Part shown: in pieces, positions 25,865-33,112 of the stretch
How positions within the stretch are numbered: position 1 is the stretch's first letter
Layout of the letters: each line of letters starts with the position of its first letter
Assembly (NCBI GenBank): GCA_021847175.1
Contig: JAJZUI010000009.1
Coordinates: 1 to 34,070 of the forward strand
Direction of reading: 5' to 3'
DNA from: Pseudomonadota bacterium
GTDB lineage: Bacteria; Pseudomonadota; Alphaproteobacteria; Acetobacterales; Acetobacteraceae
Length of the DNA: 34,070 nucleotides
Made by a program: the position numbers and the translations under genes
The notes under the pieces: model-generated
Database searches by the model: none
What the model was told of the DNA's origin: nothing
Seen by the model: the letters and a program-made list of their open reading frames with translations, nothing else

Positions 25865-27154
25865 ATGAGCGTGCTTGTTCCGTTGTTCGCGATGTTCGCC
25901 TGCTTCGCGATCGGGGTGCCCATCGCCTACGCGCTCGGCATCGCGGCGATCGCCGGCGGGCTCTATGTCGGCGTGCCGCTGCCCGCGGTGATGCTGCAGA
26001 TCTCGAGCGGCGTCGGCAAGTTCGCGATGCTGACCATCCCGTTCTTCGTGCTCGCCGGCGCGATCATGGCGGAGGGCGGCATGGCGCGAAGGCTGGTGGC
26101 ACTCGCCAACGTGATCGTCGGCTACACGCGCCTGCGTGGCGGGCTTTCCGTCGTCAACGTGCTTGCGACCACCTTCCTCTCCGGCATCTCCGGCTCCGCG
26201 GTCGCGGACACCTCGGCAATCGGCTCGGTGCTGATCCCGCAGATGGTCGAGAGCGGCTATCCGCGCGCCTTCGCGACCGATGTGACGATCAGCGCCTCGG
26301 TGCAAGCGCTGCTGGTGCCGCCGAGCCACAACGCGGTGATCTACTCGATCGCGACCGGCGGGCTGATCTCCGTGATCTCGCTGTTCATGGCCGGCGTCCT
26401 GCCCGGCCTGCTGCTTGGCTTCGCGATCATCCTGCTCTGCCTGTTCTACGCCTACCGCGACCGCCATCCGCGCGGCATCGTCGTGCCCGCGGGCCAGGCG
26501 CTGCGCATCGCCGGCGAGGCGTTCTGGGGGCTGATCACGCTCGCGATCATCCTTGGCGGCATCCTCGGCGGCGTGTTCACCGCGATAGAGGCCGGCGCGG
26601 TCGCCTGCGTCTGGGCCTTCTTCGTCACCATGTTCATCTACCGCGACTATCGCTGGCGCGACCTGCCCACGCTGGTCTCGCGCACGCTGCGCACGGTGGC
26701 GATGGTGCTGACGCTGATCGCGTTCGCCGGCGCGCTCGGCTACATCATGGCGATGGTGCAGATGCCGGCGAAGGTGACGGCATTCTTCCTCACCCTCTCG
26801 CACAACAAGTACGTGATCCTGTTCCTGGTCAACGTGCTGCTGCTGCTGCTCGGCACCTTCATGGACATGGCGCCGTCGATCCTGATCACGACGCCGATCC
26901 TGCTGCCGGTGATGGCGAGCTTCGGGGTCAATCCGGTCCATTTCGGCATCATCATGATGCTCAACCTCGGCATCGGCCTGTGCCATCCTCCGGTGGGCGG
27001 CATCCTGTTCGTCGGCTGCGCCGTGGGCGAGATCTCGATGGAGCAGGTGGTGAAGTCGATCTGGCCGTTCTACCTGGTGATGCTCGCGGTCCTGATGCTC
27101 GTCACCTACATCCCCGCGATCTCGCTCTGGCTGCCGCACATGCTGGGGCTGTGA
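25865..27154 (+). CDS. dctM: TRAP transporter large permease subunit (DctM family)
   Basis: This 429-residue inner-membrane protein is the sodium-dependent translocating subunit. ATG 25865 (MSVLVPLFAMFACFAIGVPI) is two bases after the dctQ stop. A frame open further upstream is only read-through of dctQ sequence. About twelve hydrophobic segments are visible. Family motifs include FLSGISGSAVADTSAIGSVL, FMDMAPSILITTPILLPV and GIGLCHPPVGGILFVG. The stop is four bases from that of the convergent ETF-QO gene, so there is no room for a separate terminator. Confidence 0.95.
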   Translation: MSVLVPLFAMFACFAIGVPIAYALGIAAIAGGLYVGVPLPAVMLQISSGVGKFAMLTIPFFVLAGAIMAEGGMARRLVALANVIVGYTRLRGGLSVVNVLATTFLSGISGSAVADTSAIGSVLIPQMVESGYPRAFATDVTISASVQALLVPPSHNAVIYSIATGGLISVISLFMAGVLPGLLLGFAIILLCLFYAYRDRHPRGIVVPAGQALRIAGEAFWGLITLAIILGGILGGVFTAIEAGAVACVWAFFVTMFIYRDYRWRDLPTLVSRTLRTVAMVLTLIAFAGALGYIMAMVQMPAKVTAFFLTLSHNKYVILFLVNVLLLLLGTFMDMAPSILITTPILLPVMASFGVNPVHFGIIMMLNLGIGLCHPPVGGILFVGCAVGEISMEQVVKSIWPFYLVMLAVLMLVTYIPAISLWLPHMLGL

Positions 27155-27158
27155 GGCG

Positions 27159-28781
27159 CTACATCCCCGCGGGGTAGTTCGGCCCGCCACCGCCCTCGGG
27201 CGTACACCAGTCGATGTTCTGGCCCGGGTCCTTGATGTCGCAGGTCTTGCAGTGCACGCAGTTCTGCGCGTTGATCTGCAGTCGCGGCCTGCCCTCCTCC
27301 GCGCCCACGATCTCGTAGACGCCCGCCGGGCAGTAGCGCGTCTCCGGGCTGCGGAAGCTGATCCAGTTGCGCGCGATCGCCTGGTCGGGGTGGCGCAGCT
27401 TCAGGTGCGCGGGCTGGTTCTCCTCGTGGTTGGTGTTGCTGATGAAGACCGAGGAATTGCGGTCGAAGCTCAGCACCCCGTCCGGCTTCGGGTAGGCGAT
27501 GGGGCGGGCGGCGTCGGCCTCGAGCAGCGTTTCGTTGTCGGCATGGCTGTAGCCGAGCGTCCACGGCGCCTTGCCGCGGAAGACGTAGGTGTCGATGGCG
27601 GCGTTCACGAGCCCGCCCCACAGTCCCCATTTCGCGAAGCCCGGGCGGATGTTGCGCACCGCGTGCAACTCGTCATGCAGCCAGCTGCCGCGGAACGCCT
27701 CGGCCAGTCCCGCGGGTTCCGCCTCGCCCGCGGCACGCGCCGCGAGCACCGCCTCGGCCGCGAGCATGCCGGACTTCATCGCCGCGTGCGTGCCCTTGAT
27801 CTTGGGCACGTTGAGGAAGCCGGCCGTGTCGCCCGCGAGGCAGCCGCCGGGAAAGGTGAGCTTCGGCAACGATTGCAGCCCGCCCTCGGAGATCGCGCGC
27901 GCGCCATAGGCGATGCGCCGCCCGCCCTTGAAGTTCCCGCGCACCGCCGGGTGCGTCTTGAGCCGCTGCATCTCCTCGAACGGCGAGAGCCACGGGTTGC
28001 GGTAGTCGAGCCCCACGACGAAGCCGTAGGAAACCAGGTTCTCGCCCCAGTGGTAGAGAAACGAGCCGCCATAGGTGGCACCGTCCAGCGGCCAGCCGAT
28101 CGTGTGCAGCACCAGCCCCTTGCGGTGCGTCTCGGCCGGCACCTCCCACAGCTCCTTGATGCCGATGCCGTAGGTCTGCGGCGCCGCGCCTCGCCGCAGG
28201 TCGAAGATGTCGAACAGCTTCTTGGTGATGGAGCCGCGGCAGCCCTCGGCGAGGATCGTGTGGCGGGCGCGCAGTTCCATCCCCGGCTGGAAGTTCGGCC
28301 CCTGCTCGCCGTCGCGCCCGATGCCCATGTCGCCGGTGACGACGCCACGCATCGCCCCGTCCTCCACGATCGGCGCCGCCGCCGCGAAGCCCGGGTAGAT
28401 CTCGACGCCGAGCGCCTCGGCGCGCGCGCCCATCCAGCGCACCACCGAGCCGAGCGAGCCGATGTAGTTGCCCTTGTTGTGCATCGAGGGCGGCGTCGGC
28501 AACTGCAACGAGCGGCCGGCGGTGAGCCAGAGGAAGCGGTCGTCCGTCGCCTCGGTGGAAAGCGGCGGCTCGTCGTCGCGCCAGCCCGGCAGCAGCTCGT
28601 CGAGGGCGCGCGGCTCGATGACGGCGCCGGAGAGGATATGCGCGCCCACCTCGCTGCCCTTCTCGACGACGCAGACCCCGAGATCCGGCTGCAGCTGCTT
28701 GAGGCGGATGGCGGCGGCGAGCCCCGCGGGGCCGGCCCCCACGACCAGCACGTCGAACTCCATGGTCTCGCGTTCGGTCAT
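27159..28781 (-). CDS. Electron transfer flavoprotein-ubiquinone oxidoreductase
   Basis: ETF-QO passes electrons from fatty- and amino-acid dehydrogenases, through ETF, to ubiquinone at the membrane. The 540-residue product has the FAD Rossmann motif VLVVGAGPAGLAAAIRL near residues 11-27. TFPGGCLAGDTAGFLNVPKI lies mid-protein. The C-terminal 4Fe-4S ligands are in CPAGVYE and CVHCKTCDIKDPGQN. The start ATG 28781 has GGGGGA just upstream; an in-frame ATG 13 codons earlier is less likely. Alphaproteobacterial genomes often place it divergent from the uracil-DNA glycosylase gene, as here. Confidence 0.96.
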   Translation of the reverse strand: MTERETMEFDVLVVGAGPAGLAAAIRLKQLQPDLGVCVVEKGSEVGAHILSGAVIEPRALDELLPGWRDDEPPLSTEATDDRFLWLTAGRSLQLPTPPSMHNKGNYIGSLGSVVRWMGARAEALGVEIYPGFAAAAPIVEDGAMRGVVTGDMGIGRDGEQGPNFQPGMELRARHTILAEGCRGSITKKLFDIFDLRRGAAPQTYGIGIKELWEVPAETHRKGLVLHTIGWPLDGATYGGSFLYHWGENLVSYGFVVGLDYRNPWLSPFEEMQRLKTHPAVRGNFKGGRRIAYGARAISEGGLQSLPKLTFPGGCLAGDTAGFLNVPKIKGTHAAMKSGMLAAEAVLAARAAGEAEPAGLAEAFRGSWLHDELHAVRNIRPGFAKWGLWGGLVNAAIDTYVFRGKAPWTLGYSHADNETLLEADAARPIAYPKPDGVLSFDRNSSVFISNTNHEENQPAHLKLRHPDQAIARNWISFRSPETRYCPAGVYEIVGAEEGRPRLQINAQNCVHCKTCDIKDPGQNIDWCTPEGGGGPNYPAGM

Positions 28782-28809
28782 TGCGTCCCCCGGCGTCCTG
28801 TGCCCCGAG

Positions 28810-28832
28810 GTTCGCCGCAACCGGCGGCGAAC
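28810..28832. repeat. 8-bp inverted repeat in the ETF-QO / UDG divergent region
   Basis: GTTCGCCG (28810-28817) and CGGCGAAC (28825-28832) are perfect complements separated by seven bases. The element lies 29 bases upstream of the ETF-QO ATG. It could be an operator or a 5' UTR stem-loop. The rest of the 168-base divergent gap shows no convincing promoter to me. Confidence 0.5.
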
Positions 28833-28949
28833 GGAAGGGACAAGCAGGCGGCCCGATACAAAAATCCGATCCGGTCCCGCGTTGCGGGCGGCCGGAGGGA
28901 TGGTCTAGCAACGGCGGCGGGCTTGGAAAGAGACGAGGGAAGGAGCGCG

Positions 28950-29786
28950 GTGGACGAACTCGCGGCACTGCGCTGGCAGATCGAGATCGGCGCCGACGAG
29001 GCGATCGCCGAGGCGCCGGTGGACCGGCTTGCCCGGCGCGAGGCGCCGCGAGCCGTCGTTCCGCCGCCGGCACCGTCCGCGCCCACGCCGCCCGCCGCCG
29101 CCGCGCCGCGCTCACCTCCGTCCGCGGCCGCGCGGGCGGAACCTCCTGCCGCACCAGCCCTGCCCACCGTCCCCGCGGCACGCCGCGCCGAAGAAGTCGC
29201 CGCCGCCGCCGCCACGCGCGAGGAGTTGCGCGCGGCGCTCGCCGCGTTCGACGGCTGCGGACTCGCCGCGACCGCAACGAATCTGGTCTTTTCCGACGGC
29301 AACCCCGAATCAGGGCTGATGTTCGTGGGCGAAGGGCCGGGGGCGGAGGAGGATCGCGCCGGCCTGCCCTTCGTCGGGCCCTCCGGCAAGCTGCTCGACC
29401 GCATGCTCGCCTCCATCGGGCTCGACCGCACGCGGTTCCTCATCACCAACCTCATTCCCTGGCGGCCGCCGGGCAACCGCAACCCGAGCGATGCCGAGGT
29501 CGCGATCTGCCTGCCGTTTCTGATGCGACACATTGCCCTGGTGCGGCCGCGGCGGCTGGTGCTGCTGGGCGCGATGGCCACGCGGGCCGTCACTGGGAGC
29601 AAGTCAGGTATTCGTTCCTTGCGTGGCTCCTGGCGAAATGTGGCAATTCCTGGGCTGGAAAATCCGATCCCGGCCCTGCCGATGCTCCACCCGGCCTATC
29701 TGCTGCGTACGCCCGGCGCCAAGCGCGAAGCCTGGGCTGACCTTATTCTCTTGCGTCGCACGCTTGATCACGATGCCGCCGGCTGA
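28950..29786 (+). CDS. Uracil-DNA glycosylase, family 4-like, lacking two Fe-S ligands
   Basis: This 278-residue enzyme excises uracil from DNA. The start is GTG 28950, with AAGGAG five bases upstream. Residues 34-80 are a Pro/Ala-rich linker. The core has GEGPGAEEDRAGLPFVGPSG (128-147), LITNLIPWRPPGNRNP and PMLHPAYLLR, which are family-4 motifs. Of the four Cys that hold the 4Fe-4S cluster in family 4, only Cys103 and Cys187 remain; the other two are Phe100 and Trp171. The 3' quarter uses noticeably more A/T-ending codons than the rest. The stop TGA lies in a hairpin loop. Confidence 0.88.
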   Translation: MDELAALRWQIEIGADEAIAEAPVDRLARREAPRAVVPPPAPSAPTPPAAAAPRSPPSAAARAEPPAAPALPTVPAARRAEEVAAAAATREELRAALAAFDGCGLAATATNLVFSDGNPESGLMFVGEGPGAEEDRAGLPFVGPSGKLLDRMLASIGLDRTRFLITNLIPWRPPGNRNPSDAEVAICLPFLMRHIALVRPRRLVLLGAMATRAVTGSKSGIRSLRGSWRNVAIPGLENPIPALPMLHPAYLLRTPGAKREAWADLILLRRTLDHDAAG

Positions 29787-29796
29787 GACGCCGGCG
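29777..29796 (+). terminator. Hairpin with the UDG stop codon in its loop
   Basis: CGCCGGC (29777-29783) and GCCGGCG (29790-29796) form a perfect seven-base-pair stem around the loop TGAGAC, whose first three bases are the stop codon. A T/C-rich stretch, CTTCTTTCTTG, starts 15 bases later. This may aid termination but is too far for a classical intrinsic terminator. Confidence 0.5.
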
Positions 29797-29904
29797 CGCT
29801 GGAACGCGATCTTCTTTCTTGTCAACCCCGTCTCATGACCTGAGATCGGCCGATTCGCAAGAGGGTTGCCCCGGGGGACCGCGAGCGGCTAGGGCCGCGC
29901 CGCC

Positions 29905-31749
29905 ATGCGAGAGAGCGGTCGAACCCCCTCCCGCCTCGTGGCCCCGGCCCGCGCGCTGCGCACTCTCCTCGCCGGAGCCGTCCTTCTGGCGAGCGCCGGA
30001 GTTGCCGAGGCCCATAGCGGTGGATCCATCCCCGGACGCGCCGTGCCCACGCGTCGCCATCTGGATGTGGCCTTCGCGGTGCCGCGCTTGTCGCCCGCGC
30101 ACCCGGTGGCGCTGCCCGAGCCGCTGACGCCGAGCCAGGCGGCACTGCTGCGCGGCATCCTCACGACGCAGGAACGCGGCGAGGCTGCCCGCGCCGCTGC
30201 CCTCGATCCCGGCCTCGATACCTCGACCCCGCTCGGCCAGGCGATGCTCGGCCATGTGCTCGCCAATCGCTATCTCGGCCCCGGCACGCATCCCGGCGCG
30301 AAGACTCTGGAGGCCTGGCTCGCGCGCTGGCCCACCCTCGCGGAGGCGCCGCAGATCCACGCGCTGCTGCTGCAGCGCCTGCCGCCGGGCGCCAGGCCTC
30401 CGCCGGCGCCCGCGCTGCCCACGCTTGCTCCGCCCCCGCCCCCGGCCGACGCGCCCAACCCGGATCTGGCACTCGGTCCCGGCCTGCGACGCAACTGGGC
30501 GCTCGACCAGCGGGTGCTTGCCGCCGCCCATGGCCGCACGGCCTATGCCGCCGCGACGCTGATCGCGCGCAGCCACGTTCCGCCCGCCTACGCGGCGATG
30601 CTGCGCGCGGAAGCCGGGCACGTGCTGTTCCTCGAGAACCGCGACCAGGAAGCCTACGACACCGCCGCCCCCGCGACGCACGAATGCATCGGCCATCCGC
30701 ATTGCGAGGCGCCGGCGCTGGCCGGGTTCGTCGCCGGGCTCGCGGCGTGGCGCATGGACGAGCCGGCCAAGGCGCGCCCGATGTTCGAGGCGGCATGGCT
30801 CGCCCCGCGCACCACCCCCAACCTGCGCGCCGCCGCCGCGTTCTGGGCCGCGCGCGCGCACCAGGCGCTGCACGATTCCCACGGCGTCGGGGTCTGGCTC
30901 GCCCGCGCCGCGCGGCAACCCGCGACCTTCTACGGCCTGCTCGCGCGGCGCATCCTGGGCATGAGCCTGCTCGGTCCGGCGATTCCCGGCGGGCTGTTGG
31001 AGACGCTGGGCGAGGCGGACGTGGACGCGCTGCTGGCCAACCCCGCCGGCGCCCAGGCCTTCGCCCTGCTGCAGGTGGGCGAGCGCGCCACGGCGGAGGC
31101 GGAACTGGCGCTCGCCGCCGCCTCCGACCCCTCGCTCGCGCGCTCGGTGATGCTGGTGGCACAGCGCGCGCGCATGGGCACGCTTGCCACCCAGGCCGCC
31201 GACCTCGTGGCTGCCATCGACGGCAAGCCGCGCGCGTCGATCCGCTTCACCGTGCCGTCCTATGCGCCGAGCGGCGGCTTCACCACCGATCCCGCGCTGA
31301 TCCTTGGCATCGCGCGGACCGAATCGAATTTCAAGGTGCGGCTGGTGTCGCGCGCCGGCGCCAGCGGGCTGATGCAGATCATGCCCGCGACCGCCTATTT
31401 CATCACCGGCGGCCGGCCCGGCGACGTGTTCGACCCCGCGAACAACCTCGCCCTCGGTGAGCGCTACCTCGCCTGGCTCGGCGCCAGCCCCGGCATCGGC
31501 GCCAACCTGCTCAAGGTGCTCGCGAGCTACAACGCCGGCCCGAATGCGTTCGCGGACTGGTCGAAGGGCATCGTCGACCACGGCGATCCGCTGCTCTTCC
31601 TCGAGGCGATCCCGATCGACGAGACCCGCGCCTTCATTCCGCGCGTCCTCACTTATACATGGCTCTATGCCGCGCGGATGGGCCACGTCCCCGCCTCGCT
31701 CGACGCGCTGGCGGCGGACACCTGGCCGCGCTACCGTCCGGCGCGATAG
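29905..31749 (+). CDS. Soluble lytic murein transglycosylase
   Basis: This 614-residue periplasmic enzyme cleaves peptidoglycan to 1,6-anhydromuropeptides. Its signal peptide runs to AGVAEA-HS (about residue 37). A Pro-rich region near residues 152-185 is followed by a helical superhelix domain. The catalytic SLT domain starts near residue 462, with the catalytic Glu473 in ILGIARTESNF, then SGLMQIMPATAYF and VLASYNAGPNAFADW. The overall plan matches Slt70-type enzymes. It lies 118 bases after the UDG gene and 30 bases before moaB. A weak promoter-like pair, TTGTCA-N16-TGAGAT, lies around 29819-29846. Confidence 0.93.
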   Translation: MRESGRTPSRLVAPARALRTLLAGAVLLASAGVAEAHSGGSIPGRAVPTRRHLDVAFAVPRLSPAHPVALPEPLTPSQAALLRGILTTQERGEAARAAALDPGLDTSTPLGQAMLGHVLANRYLGPGTHPGAKTLEAWLARWPTLAEAPQIHALLLQRLPPGARPPPAPALPTLAPPPPPADAPNPDLALGPGLRRNWALDQRVLAAAHGRTAYAAATLIARSHVPPAYAAMLRAEAGHVLFLENRDQEAYDTAAPATHECIGHPHCEAPALAGFVAGLAAWRMDEPAKARPMFEAAWLAPRTTPNLRAAAAFWAARAHQALHDSHGVGVWLARAARQPATFYGLLARRILGMSLLGPAIPGGLLETLGEADVDALLANPAGAQAFALLQVGERATAEAELALAAASDPSLARSVMLVAQRARMGTLATQAADLVAAIDGKPRASIRFTVPSYAPSGGFTTDPALILGIARTESNFKVRLVSRAGASGLMQIMPATAYFITGGRPGDVFDPANNLALGERYLAWLGASPGIGANLLKVLASYNAGPNAFADWSKGIVDHGDPLLFLEAIPIDETRAFIPRVLTYTWLYAARMGHVPASLDALAADTWPRYRPAR

Positions 31750-31779
31750 ACGACCCCCTCGCTGCTGTCAGGCGCCGCC

Positions 31780-32322
31780 ATGCCCATCGACGAATCCCGC
31801 CCCTTCCAGCCCGTCAACATCGCCGTCCTCACGGTATCGGACACGCGCAGCCTCGCCGAGGACCGCTCCGGCGACACGCTGGTGGCGCGCCTCGGGGCGG
31901 CGGGGCATCACCTCGCCGACCGCAAGCTGCTGCGCGACGAGGTGGACGACATCGCGGCCCAGCTTGCCGCCTGGATCGACGATCCCAGGGTGGACGTGGT
32001 GATCAGCACCGGCGGCACCGGGATCACCGGCCGCGACGTGACGCCGGAGGCCTTCGAGCGCGTGCTGGAGAAGCGCATCGAGGGGTTCGGCGAGCTGTTC
32101 CGCATGCTGAGCTACCAGACCATCGGCACCTCGACGATGCAGTCCCGCGCCCTCGGCGGTGTGGCGCGCGGCACCTATCTCTTCGCGCTGCCGGGCAGCA
32201 CCGGCGCGGTCAGGGACGCTTGGGACGGGATCCTGTCCACCCAGCTCGACATCCGGCACCGGCCCTGCAACCTCGTCGAGCTCATGCCCCGGCTGCAGGA
32301 GCATCTGCGCAAGGCGAGCTGA
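31780..32322 (+). CDS. moaB: Molybdenum cofactor biosynthesis protein B (MoaB/MogA family)
   Basis: This 180-residue protein belongs to the MoaB/MogA molybdopterin-binding fold. MogA-type enzymes adenylylate molybdopterin before molybdenum insertion. The motifs [32 protein letters not shown] and [16 protein letters not shown] are clear. The length fits MoaB. The 3' end overlaps the convergent DJ-1 gene by 41 bp. The start is ATG 31780, 30 bases after the transglycosylase stop. Confidence 0.94.
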   Translation: MPIDESRPFQPVNIAVLTVSDTRSLAEDRSGDTLVARLGAAGHHLADRKLLRDEVDDIAAQLAAWIDDPRVDVVISTGGTGITGRDVTPEAFERVLEKRIEGFGELFRMLSYQTIGTSTMQSRALGGVARGTYLFALPGSTGAVRDAWDGILSTQLDIRHRPCNLVELMPRLQEHLRKAS

Positions 32323-32989
32323 TCCCGGCACGCTTCACCAGCGCCTCGCGCGCGGCGCGCATCGCCGCCCCACGCCGGCGCGCCTCCGCCAGCACCGCGG
32401 CGGGCGCCGTCTCCGGCGAGCCGGCATCGAAGGGCGGAGCCGGCGCGTATTCGATCTGCAGCTGCACGCGCTGCGCCTCCGCCTCGCCGAACAGTTCCGC
32501 GACCAGGCTCAGCGCGAAGTCAATCCCCGCGGTGACGCCGCCGCCGGTGACGAGGTTGCCGTCGCGCACCACGCGGCCTTGGGTCGGGATCGCGCCGAGG
32601 CCCGCGAGCAGGTCGTGCGCGGACCAGTGCGTGGTGGCGCGGCGGCCGCGGAGCAGCCCGGCGGCACCGAGCACCAGCGCGCCGGTGCAGACGGAGGTGA
32701 CGTAGCGCGCCACGGGCGCCCGCGCGCGCAGGAACGCGAGGATCGCCGGGTTTTCCATCGCCGCGTTGGCGCCGGGCCCGCCGGGCACGCAGAGGATATC
32801 GAGCGGCGGGCAGCCGGCGAGCGTGGTGTCGGGCAGGATGCGCATGCCGGTCTCGGCCGCCACGGGATCGAGGCTTTCCGCCACCAGGTGCACGGCGAGG
32901 CCGGGCGTCTTGCGGAACACCTCGTACGGGCCCGTGAGGTCGAGCTGGGTGAGGTCGGGGAAGAGCAGCAGGCCCACATGCAGCGTCAT
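32282..32989 (-). CDS. DJ-1/PfpI family protein (isonitrile hydratase / glutamine amidotransferase-like)
   Basis: This 235-residue protein of the DJ-1/PfpI superfamily has the nucleophile-elbow cysteine Cys101 in [15 protein letters not shown]. The partner acid Glu23 is in LTGPYEVF, and [13 protein letters not shown] follows. This layout is shared by isonitrile hydratase and by the sensory domain of GATase1-type AraC regulators, but no DNA-binding domain is present. The true substrate is unknown. ATG 32989 has a strong GAGGAG site upstream. The C-terminus overlaps moaB by 41 bp. Confidence 0.9.
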   Translation of the reverse strand: MTLHVGLLLFPDLTQLDLTGPYEVFRKTPGLAVHLVAESLDPVAAETGMRILPDTTLAGCPPLDILCVPGGPGANAAMENPAILAFLRARAPVARYVTSVCTGALVLGAAGLLRGRRATTHWSAHDLLAGLGAIPTQGRVVRDGNLVTGGGVTAGIDFALSLVAELFGEAEAQRVQLQIEYAPAPPFDAGSPETAPAAVLAEARRRGAAMRAAREALVKRAGISSPCADAPAAGA

Positions 32990-33039
32990 TGATTTCTCCT
33001 CAGGTCGGCGCCGTCCAGCGCCGGGGTAACGACAGCTTT

Positions 33040-33054
33040 GTTCTCAAGATGTTC
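33040..33054 (+). promoter_or_regulatory. LexA (SOS) box, alphaproteobacterial type
   Basis: GTTC-TCAAGAT-GTTC is an exact match to GTTC-N7-GTTC, the known LexA site of alphaproteobacteria. It directly abuts a possible -35, TTGACC (33055-33060), of the radical SAM gene. Confidence 0.8.
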
Positions 33055-33083
33055 TTGACCGATCTTTCCGGGTTCGGCAGGGT
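33055..33083 (+). promoter_or_regulatory. Possible promoter of the radical SAM gene
   Basis: TTGACC (33055-33060) is followed after 17 bases by CAGGGT (33078-33083), a poor -10. It is supported mainly by its position between the two LexA boxes. Confidence 0.35.
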
Positions 33084-33090
33084 AGCGCGA

Positions 33091-33105
33091 GAACGAAGCA
33101 GGAAC
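33091..33105 (-). promoter_or_regulatory. Second LexA (SOS) box
   Basis: GAAC-GAAGCAG-GAAC is the reverse-complement form of GTTC-N7-GTTC and matches exactly. It ends seven bases before the ATG of the radical SAM gene and would lie over the transcription start or leader. Confidence 0.75.
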
Positions 33106-33112
33106 ACGTGCC

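Noticed and set aside
24302-27154. The TRAP locus as a recently acquired island.
   Set aside because: Its GC-rich codon use looks like its neighbours, and no integrase, repeat or tRNA edge is visible.
27252-28949. Upstream extension of the uracil-DNA glycosylase frame by more than 500 codons, suggesting a fusion protein.
   Set aside because: The extension is antisense to ETF-QO. GTG 28950 has a strong ribosome site and gives the natural N-terminus.
33071-33086. A third GTTC element at 33072 as another LexA box.
   Set aside because: Seven bases later the sequence is TAGC, not GTTC, so it does not fit the direct-repeat pattern.
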